Source: Micavibrio sp. UBA1850
Lineage (GTDB): Bacteria; Pseudomonadota; Alphaproteobacteria; Micavibrionales; Micavibrionaceae
Reading direction: 5' to 3'
NCBI GenBank assembly: GCA_002338525.1
Contig: DDIM01000016.1
Span: 124,418 to 176,143, forward strand
DNA: 51,726 bases
The notes under the pieces are model-generated. The model worked only from the letters and a program-made list of their open reading frames with translations, was not told the origin of the DNA and did not search any database. Below, in pieces: positions 24,846 through 34,444 of this stretch. Both the position numbers and the translations under genes were made by a program. Positions within the stretch are counted from its first letter, which is position 1. Every line of letters begins with the position of its first letter.

Positions 24846-25270
24846 TGACATCGACAAAAAACACAACATTACAAGATGTTCAAATTTTTCATGAAACCTA
24901 TGGGTTGCCAGTTTTAGATCGTCCGAATATTCAAGACGAAAAAACGAACGCTCTTCGTATTAACTTGCTCCAAGAAGAGCTTGATGAGCTAAAAGAAGCG
25001 CTTGCTAATAACGACATCGTTGAAACGCTCGATGCATTGACAGACCTACAATATGTACTTGATGGTGCATATTTGTCATTCGGCCTACAACATCTAAAAC
25101 AAATTGCCTTTGATGAGGTGCAACGCTCTAATCTTAGTAAACTTGGCCAAGACGGCAAGCCGATCAGACGTGAGTCAGATGGCAAGGTTATGAAGGGGCC
25201 AAATTATTTTGCGCCTGATTTAAAGGCAATCATAGACAATGACACTAACGCTGTAGAGGAAGCGGCTTAA
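24845..25270 (+). CDS. MazG/PRA-PH-like nucleotide pyrophosphohydrolase
   Basis: The 141-residue product belongs to the all-alpha NTP pyrophosphatase superfamily (MazG, HisE and dUTPase relatives), which split nucleoside triphosphates to monophosphates plus pyrophosphate using Mg. The metal-binding pattern EExxE...ExxD is present: Glu44, Glu45, Glu48, then Glu60 and Asp63. The second half has FDEVQRSNLSKL and the GKPIRRE...GKVMKGPNYF end found in one subgroup. Its ATG overlaps the nuoG stop by one base and nuoH begins 1 bp after its stop, so it is fully embedded in the nuo operon and must be made with complex I. The substrate is unknown; a cleaning role for damaged nucleotides is possible. 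Confidence 0.85.
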   Translation: MTSTKNTTLQDVQIFHETYGLPVLDRPNIQDEKTNALRINLLQEELDELKEALANNDIVETLDALTDLQYVLDGAYLSFGLQHLKQIAFDEVQRSNLSKLGQDGKPIRRESDGKVMKGPNYFAPDLKAIIDNDTNAVEEAA

Positions 25271-25271
25271 T

Positions 25272-26354
25272 ATGCTCCAGGATTTATCTGCACAATGGAC
25301 AACATTTTGGGCGCAAAACTGCACAGGGTTTTGCAACGATATGTTGATGCCTCTTTTTTGGATTGTTCTCCATATCTTGACAACTGTTGGGGTGTTGTTA
25401 GGGGCCGTTGCGTACCTGACATATGCAGAACGTAAAGTTCTCGCCGCCATGCAGCGCCGACAAGGGCCGATGACAGTGGGGCCACTGGGTCTACTTCAGC
25501 CGATTGCCGATGGTATTAAGCTGCTATCCAAAGAGACAATCTTTCCCTATCAGGCTAATAAATTTATCTTTATTTTAGCGCCAATGATCACTTTTGGCCT
25601 CGCATTGATTGCATGGGTGGTCATTCCAGTTGATCAAGGCTTGGCTATTTCTAACATGAATGTTGGATTGTTGTACTTATTTGCGATCTCGTCAATGGGC
25701 GTATATGGCGTGATTATGGCGGGATGGGCATCAAACTCACGTTATGCTTTCTTAGGAGGGCTACGGTCTGCATCACAAATGGTTTCATACGAGGTATCTA
25801 TGGGGCTTGTGATTGTGACTGTGTTGTTATGTGTAGGCTCTTTGAACCTTACCGAAATCGTAATGGCCGACCGCCCATGGTGGATGGTTATCATGCTGTT
25901 TCCAATGTTGATTGTATTCTTGGTGTCTATATTGGCAGAGACCAACCGCGCGCCGTTTGACTTGCCAGAAGGTGAGTCTGAGTTGTCTGGCGGATATATG
26001 GTTGAGTACTCAGCCTTTGCCTTTGCGCTTTTTTTCTTGGGAGAATACGCCAACATGATCCTCATGAGTGCCATGACGACTATATTGTTCTTAGGCGGGT
26101 GGAAAGTGCCGTTTGGCCTTGAGTTTTTATCATTCGTACCAGGATTCATTTGGTTTGCGTTAAAGGTCTGTTCTGTGCTGTTCTTCTTTATATGGGCGCG
26201 CGCCTCATTCCCTCGTTACCGTTATGACCAGTTAATGCGCTTGGGATGGAAGATCTTCTTGCCGCTAACATTGTTCTGGGTTGTGTTTGTTGCGGGTGTT
26301 TTGATTTACACACAAACACTGCCATTCATGGCTGAAAATATGGAGAAATTTTAA
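25272..26354 (+). CDS. nuoH: NADH-quinone oxidoreductase subunit H
   Basis: NuoH is the membrane subunit that links the quinone site to the proton-pumping arm. The 360-residue product has about eight or nine hydrophobic helices and the conserved loops AYLTYAERKVLAAMQRRQGP and AETNRAPFDLPEGESELSGG (read in pieces), plus RYDQLMRLGWK. It follows the pyrophosphohydrolase gene by a single base and precedes nuoI by 2 bp. Confidence 0.97.
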   Translation: MLQDLSAQWTTFWAQNCTGFCNDMLMPLFWIVLHILTTVGVLLGAVAYLTYAERKVLAAMQRRQGPMTVGPLGLLQPIADGIKLLSKETIFPYQANKFIFILAPMITFGLALIAWVVIPVDQGLAISNMNVGLLYLFAISSMGVYGVIMAGWASNSRYAFLGGLRSASQMVSYEVSMGLVIVTVLLCVGSLNLTEIVMADRPWWMVIMLFPMLIVFLVSILAETNRAPFDLPEGESELSGGYMVEYSAFAFALFFLGEYANMILMSAMTTILFLGGWKVPFGLEFLSFVPGFIWFALKVCSVLFFFIWARASFPRYRYDQLMRLGWKIFLPLTLFWVVFVAGVLIYTQTLPFMAENMEKF

Positions 26355-26356
26355 AA

Positions 26357-26839
26357 ATGGGACGTTTTCTAAAAAGTTTACTCTTAATTGAAATTGTCAA
26401 AGGCATGTGGATGACATTTAAATATATGTTCGTTCGTCCTCGTGTGACAATTAACTATCCGTATGAAAAAGGCCCTATAAGCCCACGTTTCCGTGGCGAG
26501 CACGCCTTGCGCCGCTACCCTAATGGAGAGGAGCGTTGTATCGCATGTAAGTTATGTGAGGCGATATGCCCTGCATTGGCAATCACAATTGAGGCGGATG
26601 AACGTGAAGACGGCTCTCGTCGTACAACGCGCTACGACATCGACATGACAAAGTGCATTTACTGTGGATTGTGCCAAGAGGCGTGCCCAGTGGATGCCAT
26701 CGTTGAAGGGCCCAATTTTGAATTTTCGACAGAAACACGCGAAGAGCTGTTTTATAACAAAGAAAAATTACTGGACAATGGTGACCGTTGGGAAGCCCAG
26801 CTCGCATCCAACATTGCTGCTGATGCGCCATATCGTTAA
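26357..26839 (+). CDS. nuoI: NADH-quinone oxidoreductase subunit I
   Basis: NuoI carries two [4Fe-4S] clusters (N6a and N6b) that pass electrons to NuoB. Both ferredoxin motifs are clear: CIACKLCEAICP and CIYCGLCQEACP. The 160-residue length and the N-terminal amphipathic segment match the family. Confidence 0.97.
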   Translation: MGRFLKSLLLIEIVKGMWMTFKYMFVRPRVTINYPYEKGPISPRFRGEHALRRYPNGEERCIACKLCEAICPALAITIEADEREDGSRRTTRYDIDMTKCIYCGLCQEACPVDAIVEGPNFEFSTETREELFYNKEKLLDNGDRWEAQLASNIAADAPYR

Positions 26840-26865
26840 GGTCATATCGTTAGGGAAAGAAACAA

Positions 26866-27489
26866 ATGATAGAAATTACACCATCTATAATTGAGGCGCT
26901 TGCTTTTTACGTTTTTGCTGTTGTGCTGGTTGTTGCGGCAATCGGTGTGATCACGGCACGCAATCAGGTTTACTCAGTACTCTTTTTGATCCTTGCGTTT
27001 TTTAACTCGTCGGGTCTATTTATCCTATTGGGCGCTGAGTTTGTGGCCATGATCATGGTGATTGTCTATGTGGGTGCCGTTGCAGTGCTTTTCCTTTTCG
27101 TTGTTATGATGATCGATATTGACTTCAAAACCTTGAGAGAAGGGGCAATGCGTTACGCGCCTTTGGGGCTTGTCATGGCTATCATCCTGATGACGGAGCT
27201 ATTTTTGTTGTTCAAAGCAAGTTTTGGATCAGAGCCTTTTGAAAATCATGATCCCCTCGTGGAGCAAATGACAAACACACAAGCTCTTGGCTCGGTTATT
27301 TACACAGAATATATTTTCGCGTTCCAAATATCAGGTTTCATATTACTCCTTGCGATGATTGGAGCCATTACACTGACGCAAAGAACACGCTCTGGTGTTA
27401 GAAAACAAAATATCGAAAAACAAGTTGCAACATCACAAGACGATGCGATGTCTATACGAAAAGTTGAAGTCGGAAAAGGGATTGAATAG
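26866..27489 (+). CDS. nuoJ: NADH-quinone oxidoreductase subunit J
   Basis: NuoJ is a membrane subunit with five hydrophobic helices, seen in the 207-residue product. The GAEFVAMIMVIVYVGAVAVL segment near residues 55-75 is the conserved third helix. The C-terminal tail (about 35 residues) is charged and probably cytoplasmic. Ribosome binding site AGGGAAAG. Confidence 0.96.
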   Translation: MIEITPSIIEALAFYVFAVVLVVAAIGVITARNQVYSVLFLILAFFNSSGLFILLGAEFVAMIMVIVYVGAVAVLFLFVVMMIDIDFKTLREGAMRYAPLGLVMAIILMTELFLLFKASFGSEPFENHDPLVEQMTNTQALGSVIYTEYIFAFQISGFILLLAMIGAITLTQRTRSGVRKQNIEKQVATSQDDAMSIRKVEVGKGIE

Positions 27490-27498
27490 AGACATATC

Positions 27499-27810
27499 AT
27501 GCTAGAAATTACTCTTTTACACTACCTAACACTCTCTGCGTTGATTTTTACGATCGCTGTGTTTGGAATATTTTTGAACCGTAAAAACGTTATCATCATT
27601 TTGATGTCTATCGAGCTGATGTTGCTTTCTGTCGAGGTGAACTTCGTTGCATTTTCGGCCTATCTAAATGATATTGCGGGGCAGGTATTCACCATGTTTA
27701 TTTTGACAGTGGCCGCCGCAGAATCGGCCATCGGCTTAGCCATTCTGGTTATCTTCTTTAGATCCAAAGGCACAATTATCGTTGAAGATGTTTCAACGTT
27801 GAAAGGGTAG
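27499..27810 (+). CDS. nuoK: NADH-quinone oxidoreductase subunit K
   Basis: NuoK is a short three-helix membrane subunit related to MrpC antiporter subunits. The 103-residue product has the conserved Glu residues in the second and third helices (IELMLLSVEVNFVAF and AAAESAIGLAILV), which are part of the proton path. Confidence 0.96.
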   Translation: MLEITLLHYLTLSALIFTIAVFGIFLNRKNVIIILMSIELMLLSVEVNFVAFSAYLNDIAGQVFTMFILTVAAAESAIGLAILVIFFRSKGTIIVEDVSTLKG

Positions 27811-27816
27811 ATCGCA

Positions 27817-29868
27817 ATGGAATATTACGCAGTCTTTTTACCTCTTATCGCCTTCGTCTTTGTCGGTCTTTTCGGCAAAATGATTGGTGATCGTGCATCT
27901 CAGCTGATTACATGTACATGTGTGATTGCCTCTGCAATCTTTTCTGTCATGCTATTTAATGATGTTGCGATGAACGCAGACCCTCGAATTCTAACGCTTG
28001 CGCCTTGGATCAATGTGGGTGATTTCGTCGTCAATTGGTCTTTACGCCTTGATACGCTGAGCGTTGTAATGATGTGTGTCATTACCATCGTGTCGTCATG
28101 TGTTCATGTCTACTCGGTGGGCTATATGAGTCATGACACAGCAAAAGCCCGCTTTATGGCATATTTGAGCCTGTTTACTTTTGCCATGCTTATGTTGGTG
28201 ACGTCTGACAATTTACTTCAGCTCTTCTTCGGTTGGGAAGGCGTGGGGGTTGCCTCATATCTTTTGATCGGGTTTTGGAACCATAAACCCTCTGCCAATG
28301 CAGCCTCTATGAAGGCGTTTATCGTAAACCGCGTCGGAGACTTCGGCTTGGCGCTTGGTATTATGGCGATGTTTATGGTGTTTGGAACGATTAACTTTAC
28401 AGAGATATTTGAAAGCGTACAGGCACATACAGGCGATGTGATTAATTTCCTAGGGCTGGAAATTCATGCGATTACCGCAATTGCGTTCCTGCTTTTCATT
28501 GGTGCAATGGGTAAATCCGCGCAGTTAGGGCTACATACGTGGCTTCCTGATGCGATGGAAGGCCCTACACCTGTGTCGGCCCTTATCCACGCGGCCACTA
28601 TGGTAACGGCAGGCGTGTTCCTTGTAGCTCGTTTTTCACCTGTCTTCGAATATGCCCCTGATGCGTTAATGTTTGTAACAATTGTTGGTGCCGCAACTGC
28701 CTTTATCGCCGCAACAATTGGTATGACGCAGTTTGATATCAAACGCGTAATTGCCTATTCAACAATGTCACAGCTGGGATATATGTTCTTTGCCCTTGGT
28801 GTGTCTGCTTATGGCGCTGCTATGTTTCACCTCATGACACATGCTTTCTTTAAGGCTTTATTGTTCTTGGGCGCAGGCTCTGTCATTCACGCAATGTCCG
28901 ATGAACAAGACATGCGTAATATGGGCGGACTATGGAAGAAAATACCTGTGACCTACACAATGATGTGGATTGGTGGCCTTGCGCTTGCGGGTGTGCCATT
29001 ATTTGCAGGCTACTATTCAAAAGATATGATCCTAGAGGCGGCTTACGCAGACCATAGCTGGTTTGGTGATTTTGCATTCTGGGCAGGGATTGCGGCCGCC
29101 TTTATGACGGCGTTTTATACGTGGCGTTTAATGATCATGACCTTCCACGGCAAATCTCGTGCTTCAAAAGAGGTGCAATCTCACATTCATGAATCTCCGG
29201 CTGTGATGACAATACCGCTTGTCGTTTTGGCAATCGGTGCCATCTTTACGGGCGCTGTATTTTATAATGGCTTTGTTGGCGGTGGTCATGATGGCCACGC
29301 TCAGCACGCTGAAAATACTCATTACAATGCCACGCATGAAGACGATGAACATGCCGGTGTTGGTCATGACAAAAATTTGATGAAGGTTATGGAGCTTGAT
29401 CGTGAAATGTTTTGGAATGACACTCTATTTGTCCTTCCTGAAAATGACACGGTTGAAGCCGCACACCATGTGCCGTTTTGGGTAAAAAAGCTACCGATAG
29501 TCATGGGCGCTTTAGGGATTGTTTTAGCATATATTTTCTACCTATTCTTGCCTGTACTGCCACGCTTTTTCAAAACAGCGTTCAAGCCAATATACATTGT
29601 ATTTTTTGGTAAATGGTTTTTTGACGAGCTTTACAATATCCTATTTGTAAAACCGGCATGGTTGCTTGGAAAAGGCTTTTGGAAAATTGGTGATAAGACG
29701 ATTATTGATGGGTTAGGGCCTGATGGCATATCATCAAGCGCTCGTCGCATCGGAAAACTCTTAGGAAAGGTTCAAAGTGGTTTCATTTATCACTACGCCT
29801 TTGTTATGGTGATTTCGATGATCGGATTACTTAGTTGGATATTTATTCGTTCAGGAGGCATTCTCTAA
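27817..29868 (+). CDS. nuoL: NADH-quinone oxidoreductase subunit L
   Basis: NuoL is the distal antiporter-like proton-pumping subunit with the long lateral helix. The 683-residue product shows the quinone-oxidoreductase core motifs FFGWEGVGVASYLLIGFW and AQLGLHTWLPDAMEGPTPVS (in pieces) and many membrane helices. A loop around residues 488-523 is rich in His, Asp and Glu (for example GGGHDGHAQHAENTHY), longer and more His-rich than I expect for this family. It follows nuoK by 6 bp, and its stop overlaps the nuoM start. Confidence 0.97.
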   Translation: MEYYAVFLPLIAFVFVGLFGKMIGDRASQLITCTCVIASAIFSVMLFNDVAMNADPRILTLAPWINVGDFVVNWSLRLDTLSVVMMCVITIVSSCVHVYSVGYMSHDTAKARFMAYLSLFTFAMLMLVTSDNLLQLFFGWEGVGVASYLLIGFWNHKPSANAASMKAFIVNRVGDFGLALGIMAMFMVFGTINFTEIFESVQAHTGDVINFLGLEIHAITAIAFLLFIGAMGKSAQLGLHTWLPDAMEGPTPVSALIHAATMVTAGVFLVARFSPVFEYAPDALMFVTIVGAATAFIAATIGMTQFDIKRVIAYSTMSQLGYMFFALGVSAYGAAMFHLMTHAFFKALLFLGAGSVIHAMSDEQDMRNMGGLWKKIPVTYTMMWIGGLALAGVPLFAGYYSKDMILEAAYADHSWFGDFAFWAGIAAAFMTAFYTWRLMIMTFHGKSRASKEVQSHIHESPAVMTIPLVVLAIGAIFTGAVFYNGFVGGGHDGHAQHAENTHYNATHEDDEHAGVGHDKNLMKVMELDREMFWNDTLFVLPENDTVEAAHHVPFWVKKLPIVMGALGIVLAYIFYLFLPVLPRFFKTAFKPIYIVFFGKWFFDELYNILFVKPAWLLGKGFWKIGDKTIIDGLGPDGISSSARRIGKLLGKVQSGFIYHYAFVMVISMIGLLSWIFIRSGGIL

Positions 29869-31379
29869 TGGGATTCCCTATACTCTCTCTTCTTACTTTT
29901 TTGCCTCTTGTCGGCGTATTTTTCTTAGCGTTTATCATACGTGGTGACCAAGAGTTCGTGGAACGAAATGCAAAACATACTGCGCTTTTTGTATCGCTGT
30001 TTGTTTTCATACTTTCGCTCATGCTTTTGTTCGAGTTTGACAAATCTGATGCAGGCTTTCAGTTTGTTGAAAGCTACGAATGGATTTCCCTTTGGGGTAT
30101 GAATTTCACGCTCGGTGTGGATGGTATATCTTTATTTTTCGTAGTGTTGGCAGGGTTTTTGACACCAATTTGCATCATTGCCAGCTGGCGTTCTATTAAA
30201 ACACGTGTGAAAGAATACATGGTTGCGTTCCTAATCCTTGAAACGTTCATGATGGGAACATTTTTGGCAATGGATGCCTTCCTCTTTTACATTTTCTTTG
30301 AAGGTGTGTTGTTGCCGATGTTTTTCATCATCGGTATTTGGGGGGGCGTAAGACGTGTATATTCTTCATACAAGCTTTTCCTTTATACACTTTTAGGGTC
30401 TGTTTTGATGCTCTTGGCCGTGTTGACGCTGTACTATCAAGTCGGGACATCTTCGATTCCAGATTTGATTGCCAGCCCCGTTGCTGCAAATTTGCAAATG
30501 TGGTTGTGGCTTGCCTGTTTTGCGTCTTTTGCCGTGAAAATGCCGATGTGGCCTATTCACACATGGTTACCTGATGCACACGTAGAAGCGCCAACGGCGG
30601 GATCTGTTATTTTGGCTGGTGTGTTGTTGAAGATGGGAGGCTATGGGTTCTTACGCTTTTCAATTCCAATGTTCCCAGAAGCCACACAATACTTTATGCC
30701 GTTAATCTTCTGGCTAAGTATTGTTGCCATTATATACACATCGCTTGTCGCGCTTGTGCAAACGGATATGAAAAAACTGATTGCGTACTCTTCTGTGGCG
30801 CATATGGGTTTTGTAACGCTTGGTATGTTTACGCTAACTACACAAGGCTTGCAGGGGGCTGTTTTCCAAATGATCAGCCACGGCTTAATTTCTGCGGCAC
30901 TATTTTTATGTGTGGGCGTCGTTTATGACCGTCTTCACACGCGTGACATGGCGCAATATGGCGGTATTGTTAAAAACATGCCTCGTTATGCGACAATTTT
31001 CATGATCTTGATGCTGGGCTCTGTTGGTCTACCGGGAACATCTGGCTTTGTCGGAGAATTCTTGACATTGCTGGGCGCATTTCAGGCCGATATACTGGTT
31101 GCCATCTTTGCAACAACGGGTGTTGTTCTAGGCGCTGCTTACATGTTGTTGCTGTATCGCAATGTCGTTTTTGGCCCCGTTACGAATAAAGAGGCGGCGG
31201 CTATGTCAGATGTTAATGCGCGCGAGTTATTGATCCTTGTCCCAATTGCTTTAATGGTGATTGCACTGGGAATTGCCCCTAATTATGTTTTGGATCGTAC
31301 AGGCCCTGCATTAGAAAAATTACAAAATCATTACGAGTATCATATCGGTCAAGATATGGGAGACACAAACAATGGATAG
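29868..31379 (+). CDS. nuoM: NADH-quinone oxidoreductase subunit M
   Basis: NuoM is the second antiporter-like subunit. It has the motifs FFEGVLLPMFFIIGIWG and KMPMWPIHTWLPDAHVEAPT (in pieces) with the key Glu and Lys. A TTG 33 bp upstream could extend the frame, but AGGAGG at 29853-29858 is well placed for the ATG at 29868, giving 503 residues. Overlaps nuoL by one base and nuoN by 8. Confidence 0.96.
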   Translation: MGFPILSLLTFLPLVGVFFLAFIIRGDQEFVERNAKHTALFVSLFVFILSLMLLFEFDKSDAGFQFVESYEWISLWGMNFTLGVDGISLFFVVLAGFLTPICIIASWRSIKTRVKEYMVAFLILETFMMGTFLAMDAFLFYIFFEGVLLPMFFIIGIWGGVRRVYSSYKLFLYTLLGSVLMLLAVLTLYYQVGTSSIPDLIASPVAANLQMWLWLACFASFAVKMPMWPIHTWLPDAHVEAPTAGSVILAGVLLKMGGYGFLRFSIPMFPEATQYFMPLIFWLSIVAIIYTSLVALVQTDMKKLIAYSSVAHMGFVTLGMFTLTTQGLQGAVFQMISHGLISAALFLCVGVVYDRLHTRDMAQYGGIVKNMPRYATIFMILMLGSVGLPGTSGFVGEFLTLLGAFQADILVAIFATTGVVLGAAYMLLLYRNVVFGPVTNKEAAAMSDVNARELLILVPIALMVIALGIAPNYVLDRTGPALEKLQNHYEYHIGQDMGDTNNG

Positions 31380-32931
31380 CATTTACACATTCTCAGCCCT
31401 ACAGCCAATTTGGCCCGAGTTATTCATGGCATTTATGGTCCTTGGACTGTTGCTGATAGGGGTTTTTAAAGGACATCAATCAACGCGCCTTTTGACATTT
31501 CTTGCAATTGGGGGATTGTTGTTTGTGGCCTTTTTGCTATTGCAAACCCCAACAAGCAAAGAGCCATTGCTGCATGGTAAAATTGTAATCGATTTATTTG
31601 CGGTCAACATGAAGCTCATCTTTATTACCGCTTTGATCGCCTCATATTTGCTCTCTATTAAATACCTCTACGACACTGGGTTTGTGAAGTTCGAGTATCC
31701 TGTTCTCATTATGATGGCGGGTATTGGAATGTTTTTTATGGTGTCATCACACCATATGCTCGCAACATATATGGCGCTCGAGCTACAAGCATTCAGCCTC
31801 TACATTTTGGCGGCCTTTAACAGAGATTCATTGAAATCCGCAGAGGCGGGGATCAAGTATTTCATTCTTGGTGCCGTATCATCTGGGTTTATTTTGTTCG
31901 GGGTGTCTTTGCTATACGGCTTTACAGGACATCTGAATTATTCGGAAATGGCAGATGTTGTCTCGGGGCTGACAGGTCCTGAACGCACAGGCGCGGTTTT
32001 TGGAATGATGTTTGTCCTATCGGGTGTCGCGTTTAAAATTGCGGCTGTCCCATTCCACATGTGGATTCCAGATGTTTATGAGGGAGCGCCCATACCTGTG
32101 ACGGCATTTTTTGCGCTTGTCTCTAAACTTGCTGCGATTGCATTGTTATTTAGACTATTGTTGGGACCATTTGAAACACTTGTTGCTGATTGGCAGATAG
32201 CCATTGCGTTCTTGTCTGTCATGTCAATGACATGGGCTGCCTTCGCAGGATTAGTGCAAAACAATCTTAAGCGCCTCATGGCCTATAGTTCTATTGGTAA
32301 TATCGGATATGCGTTACTTGGGATCGTTACACTTACAAGCCAAGGGTTCAGCGCGACATTGTTCTACCTTATTCTATATATGGTTATGACGGCCGGTGTG
32401 TTTGGTGTTTTGCTATGTATGCAACGTGATGGTGTTGTTTTACGTCACCTCGAGGATTTAGCAGGTATGTCTAAAAACCACCCTGTCTTAGCATATGCGA
32501 TGGCGATTTTGATGTTTTCAATGAGTGCGCTTCCACCGTTTTCAGGGTTTTTTGGAAAGTTGGTTATTTTCCAAGAAGTCATAGCGCAAGAACTATATAT
32601 GCTTGCTGTGATTGGTGTTGTTAGCTCGGTGATTGCCACATATTACTATCTACGAGTGGTTAAGGTTATGTTCTTTGACGAGCCAGATATGCCATACACA
32701 GGGGGCTTTGGACCATTCCGTTCATTTGTGATTACGGCCAGTGTTCTATTTGCTGTGTTTTATATCTTGTTCCCAGATAGCTTAATGCCTTTCACACAGC
32801 GAACAGTAAACGATTTGCTTCCGCATGGTGTTGAACCTATCGAGCTTATAAAAAGCAGCATTGAAGCCGAGCAGGGGAGTTTGCCGTCTTTTCAAGAGCT
32901 GATGAAAAATGCCTTTCCAGTGGAACGTTAA
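31372..32931 (+). CDS. nuoN: NADH-quinone oxidoreductase subunit N
   Basis: NuoN is the third antiporter-like subunit, next to NuoK. The 519-residue product has the typical ALELQAFSLYILAAF and FHMWIPDVYEGAPIPVTAF segments (read in pieces) and about 14 hydrophobic helices. It overlaps nuoM by 8 bp and birA by 23 bp, so the nuo transcript probably continues into birA, coaX and rnj. Confidence 0.97.
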   Translation: MDSIYTFSALQPIWPELFMAFMVLGLLLIGVFKGHQSTRLLTFLAIGGLLFVAFLLLQTPTSKEPLLHGKIVIDLFAVNMKLIFITALIASYLLSIKYLYDTGFVKFEYPVLIMMAGIGMFFMVSSHHMLATYMALELQAFSLYILAAFNRDSLKSAEAGIKYFILGAVSSGFILFGVSLLYGFTGHLNYSEMADVVSGLTGPERTGAVFGMMFVLSGVAFKIAAVPFHMWIPDVYEGAPIPVTAFFALVSKLAAIALLFRLLLGPFETLVADWQIAIAFLSVMSMTWAAFAGLVQNNLKRLMAYSSIGNIGYALLGIVTLTSQGFSATLFYLILYMVMTAGVFGVLLCMQRDGVVLRHLEDLAGMSKNHPVLAYAMAILMFSMSALPPFSGFFGKLVIFQEVIAQELYMLAVIGVVSSVIATYYYLRVVKVMFFDEPDMPYTGGFGPFRSFVITASVLFAVFYILFPDSLMPFTQRTVNDLLPHGVEPIELIKSSIEAEQGSLPSFQELMKNAFPVER

Positions 32932-33640
32932 ATCATTTGGGACACTTCCTAGTACACAGGACTATTTAAAGGAACTGGTACAATCAAACGATCCATCTGC
33001 GGTCGAGGGGCTTGTTATTACTACGCAAAAGCAGCCAGGTGGTCGCGGACGCCATGGTAATCAATGGGACGGACCACAGGGAAACCTCTACCAAACATTT
33101 TTGTTAACACCGCATTGCACACCGTTAGTGGCAGGCCAATATAGTTTTTTGATGGCAGTGGCTCTTGTGCGCGCCATGCAAGATTTTATGGATGAGGGGC
33201 ACGCGCTTCAACTCAAATGGCCCAACGACGTATTGATAGATGAAAAAAAATGTGCTGGCATTTTGCTTGAATCCGAGCTTTCGAACGAGGGGCTTGTTAC
33301 ACATTTATATGTAGGCGTCGGCGTAAATATTAATTCAGCACCAGATGACCGTATAGGATTAGGCGATGTGACATCAAAAGATGTCTCTATATCTGTTTTT
33401 CAGGAGAGCTTTTTGAACCATATTGGGAATGCGATAGAACAGTTTAAACGTGATGGATTTGAACTTATCCGCGAAGAATGGTTGGCGCAGGCATATAAAA
33501 TGGGAAAGACCATTCGCGTACGGCTACCACATGAAATACTGCATGGTGTTTTTGAAGGATTGGATGAAAACGGGACCCTATTATTACGGCTGGACAATGG
33601 TGATCTACAGCGTATAACCTCAGGTGAAGTATATTTTTAA
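32909..33640 (+). CDS. birA: Biotin-protein ligase
   Basis: BirA activates biotin with ATP and attaches it to biotin carrier proteins such as AccB. The 243-residue product has GRGRHG at 45-50 (biotinyl-AMP loop) and KWPNDVLID from Lys103, with the small SH3-like C-terminal domain. It lacks the N-terminal helix-turn-helix of E. coli BirA, so it is an enzyme only, not the bio-operon repressor. It begins inside the end of nuoN (23-bp overlap), the usual alphaproteobacterial arrangement. Confidence 0.95.
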   Translation: MPFQWNVKSFGTLPSTQDYLKELVQSNDPSAVEGLVITTQKQPGGRGRHGNQWDGPQGNLYQTFLLTPHCTPLVAGQYSFLMAVALVRAMQDFMDEGHALQLKWPNDVLIDEKKCAGILLESELSNEGLVTHLYVGVGVNINSAPDDRIGLGDVTSKDVSISVFQESFLNHIGNAIEQFKRDGFELIREEWLAQAYKMGKTIRVRLPHEILHGVFEGLDENGTLLLRLDNGDLQRITSGEVYF

Positions 33641-33662
33641 AAATTAAGAAAAAGACACAATT

Positions 33663-34436
33663 ATGCTACTTGTCATTGATGTTGGAAATACGAACACTGT
33701 TTTTGCTTTGTACGAGGGTGAAGCGCTCAAGCAATCTTGGAGATGTGAAACCAATCCACTGCGTACAGGCGATGAATATGCCGCATGGCTATTTCAAGCA
33801 TTCCAGATTGAGGGGCTGAACTTTAAAAGTGTCAATGACATGATCGTTAGCTCTGTTGTGCCTGATACAAATTTTAACCTAAAAAATTTGGGACAGCGTT
33901 ATTTCAATGTCGATGTTATTTTTGTTGGCGTTGAAAATGTTAAAACACTTATTGATATTAGTATTGATCATCCTCACCAAGCCGGCGCGGATTTGTTGGT
34001 CAATGCCATTGGGTGCTCTAAACATCACAGCACAGACGCCATCATTGTTGACTTTGGAACCGCAACAACACTTAGTGTCATTACTAAATCAGGCGGATAC
34101 GGTGGAGGAATTATTGCGCCGGGTATTAATTTATCGCTTAGCGCATTAACACAAGCAGCGGCGAAACTGCCTAAGATTGATATTCAAAAGCCACCACAAG
34201 TGCGCGGCACAAATACAGTACACGCCATGCAATCAGGCATTTTCTGGGGCTATGCCTCAATGGTTGAGGGACTGATAACGCGCCTTCAACATGAAAATGG
34301 TGATCATTTAAAGGTGGTCGTCACAGGGGGGCTTGGTAAAATACTGGGCACACAGATTAAAAATATTGACGTCATTGACGATGACTTGACCTTAAAAGGG
34401 TTGCTTGAAATTTATAACAAACAAAAAAAGGTATAA
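33663..34436 (+). CDS. coaX: Type III pantothenate kinase
   Basis: CoaX phosphorylates pantothenate in the first step of coenzyme A synthesis and does not show the feedback inhibition of CoaA. The 257-residue product has the N-terminal ASKHA phosphate loop DVGNTNTVFALYEG, the pantothenate-binding GADLLVNAIG, VDFGTATTLSVI and a C-terminal VVTGGLG. It lies 22 bp after birA and 8 bp before rnj. Confidence 0.95.
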   Translation: MLLVIDVGNTNTVFALYEGEALKQSWRCETNPLRTGDEYAAWLFQAFQIEGLNFKSVNDMIVSSVVPDTNFNLKNLGQRYFNVDVIFVGVENVKTLIDISIDHPHQAGADLLVNAIGCSKHHSTDAIIVDFGTATTLSVITKSGGYGGGIIAPGINLSLSALTQAAAKLPKIDIQKPPQVRGTNTVHAMQSGIFWGYASMVEGLITRLQHENGDHLKVVVTGGLGKILGTQIKNIDVIDDDLTLKGLLEIYNKQKKV

Positions 34437-34444
34437 AAAAATTC

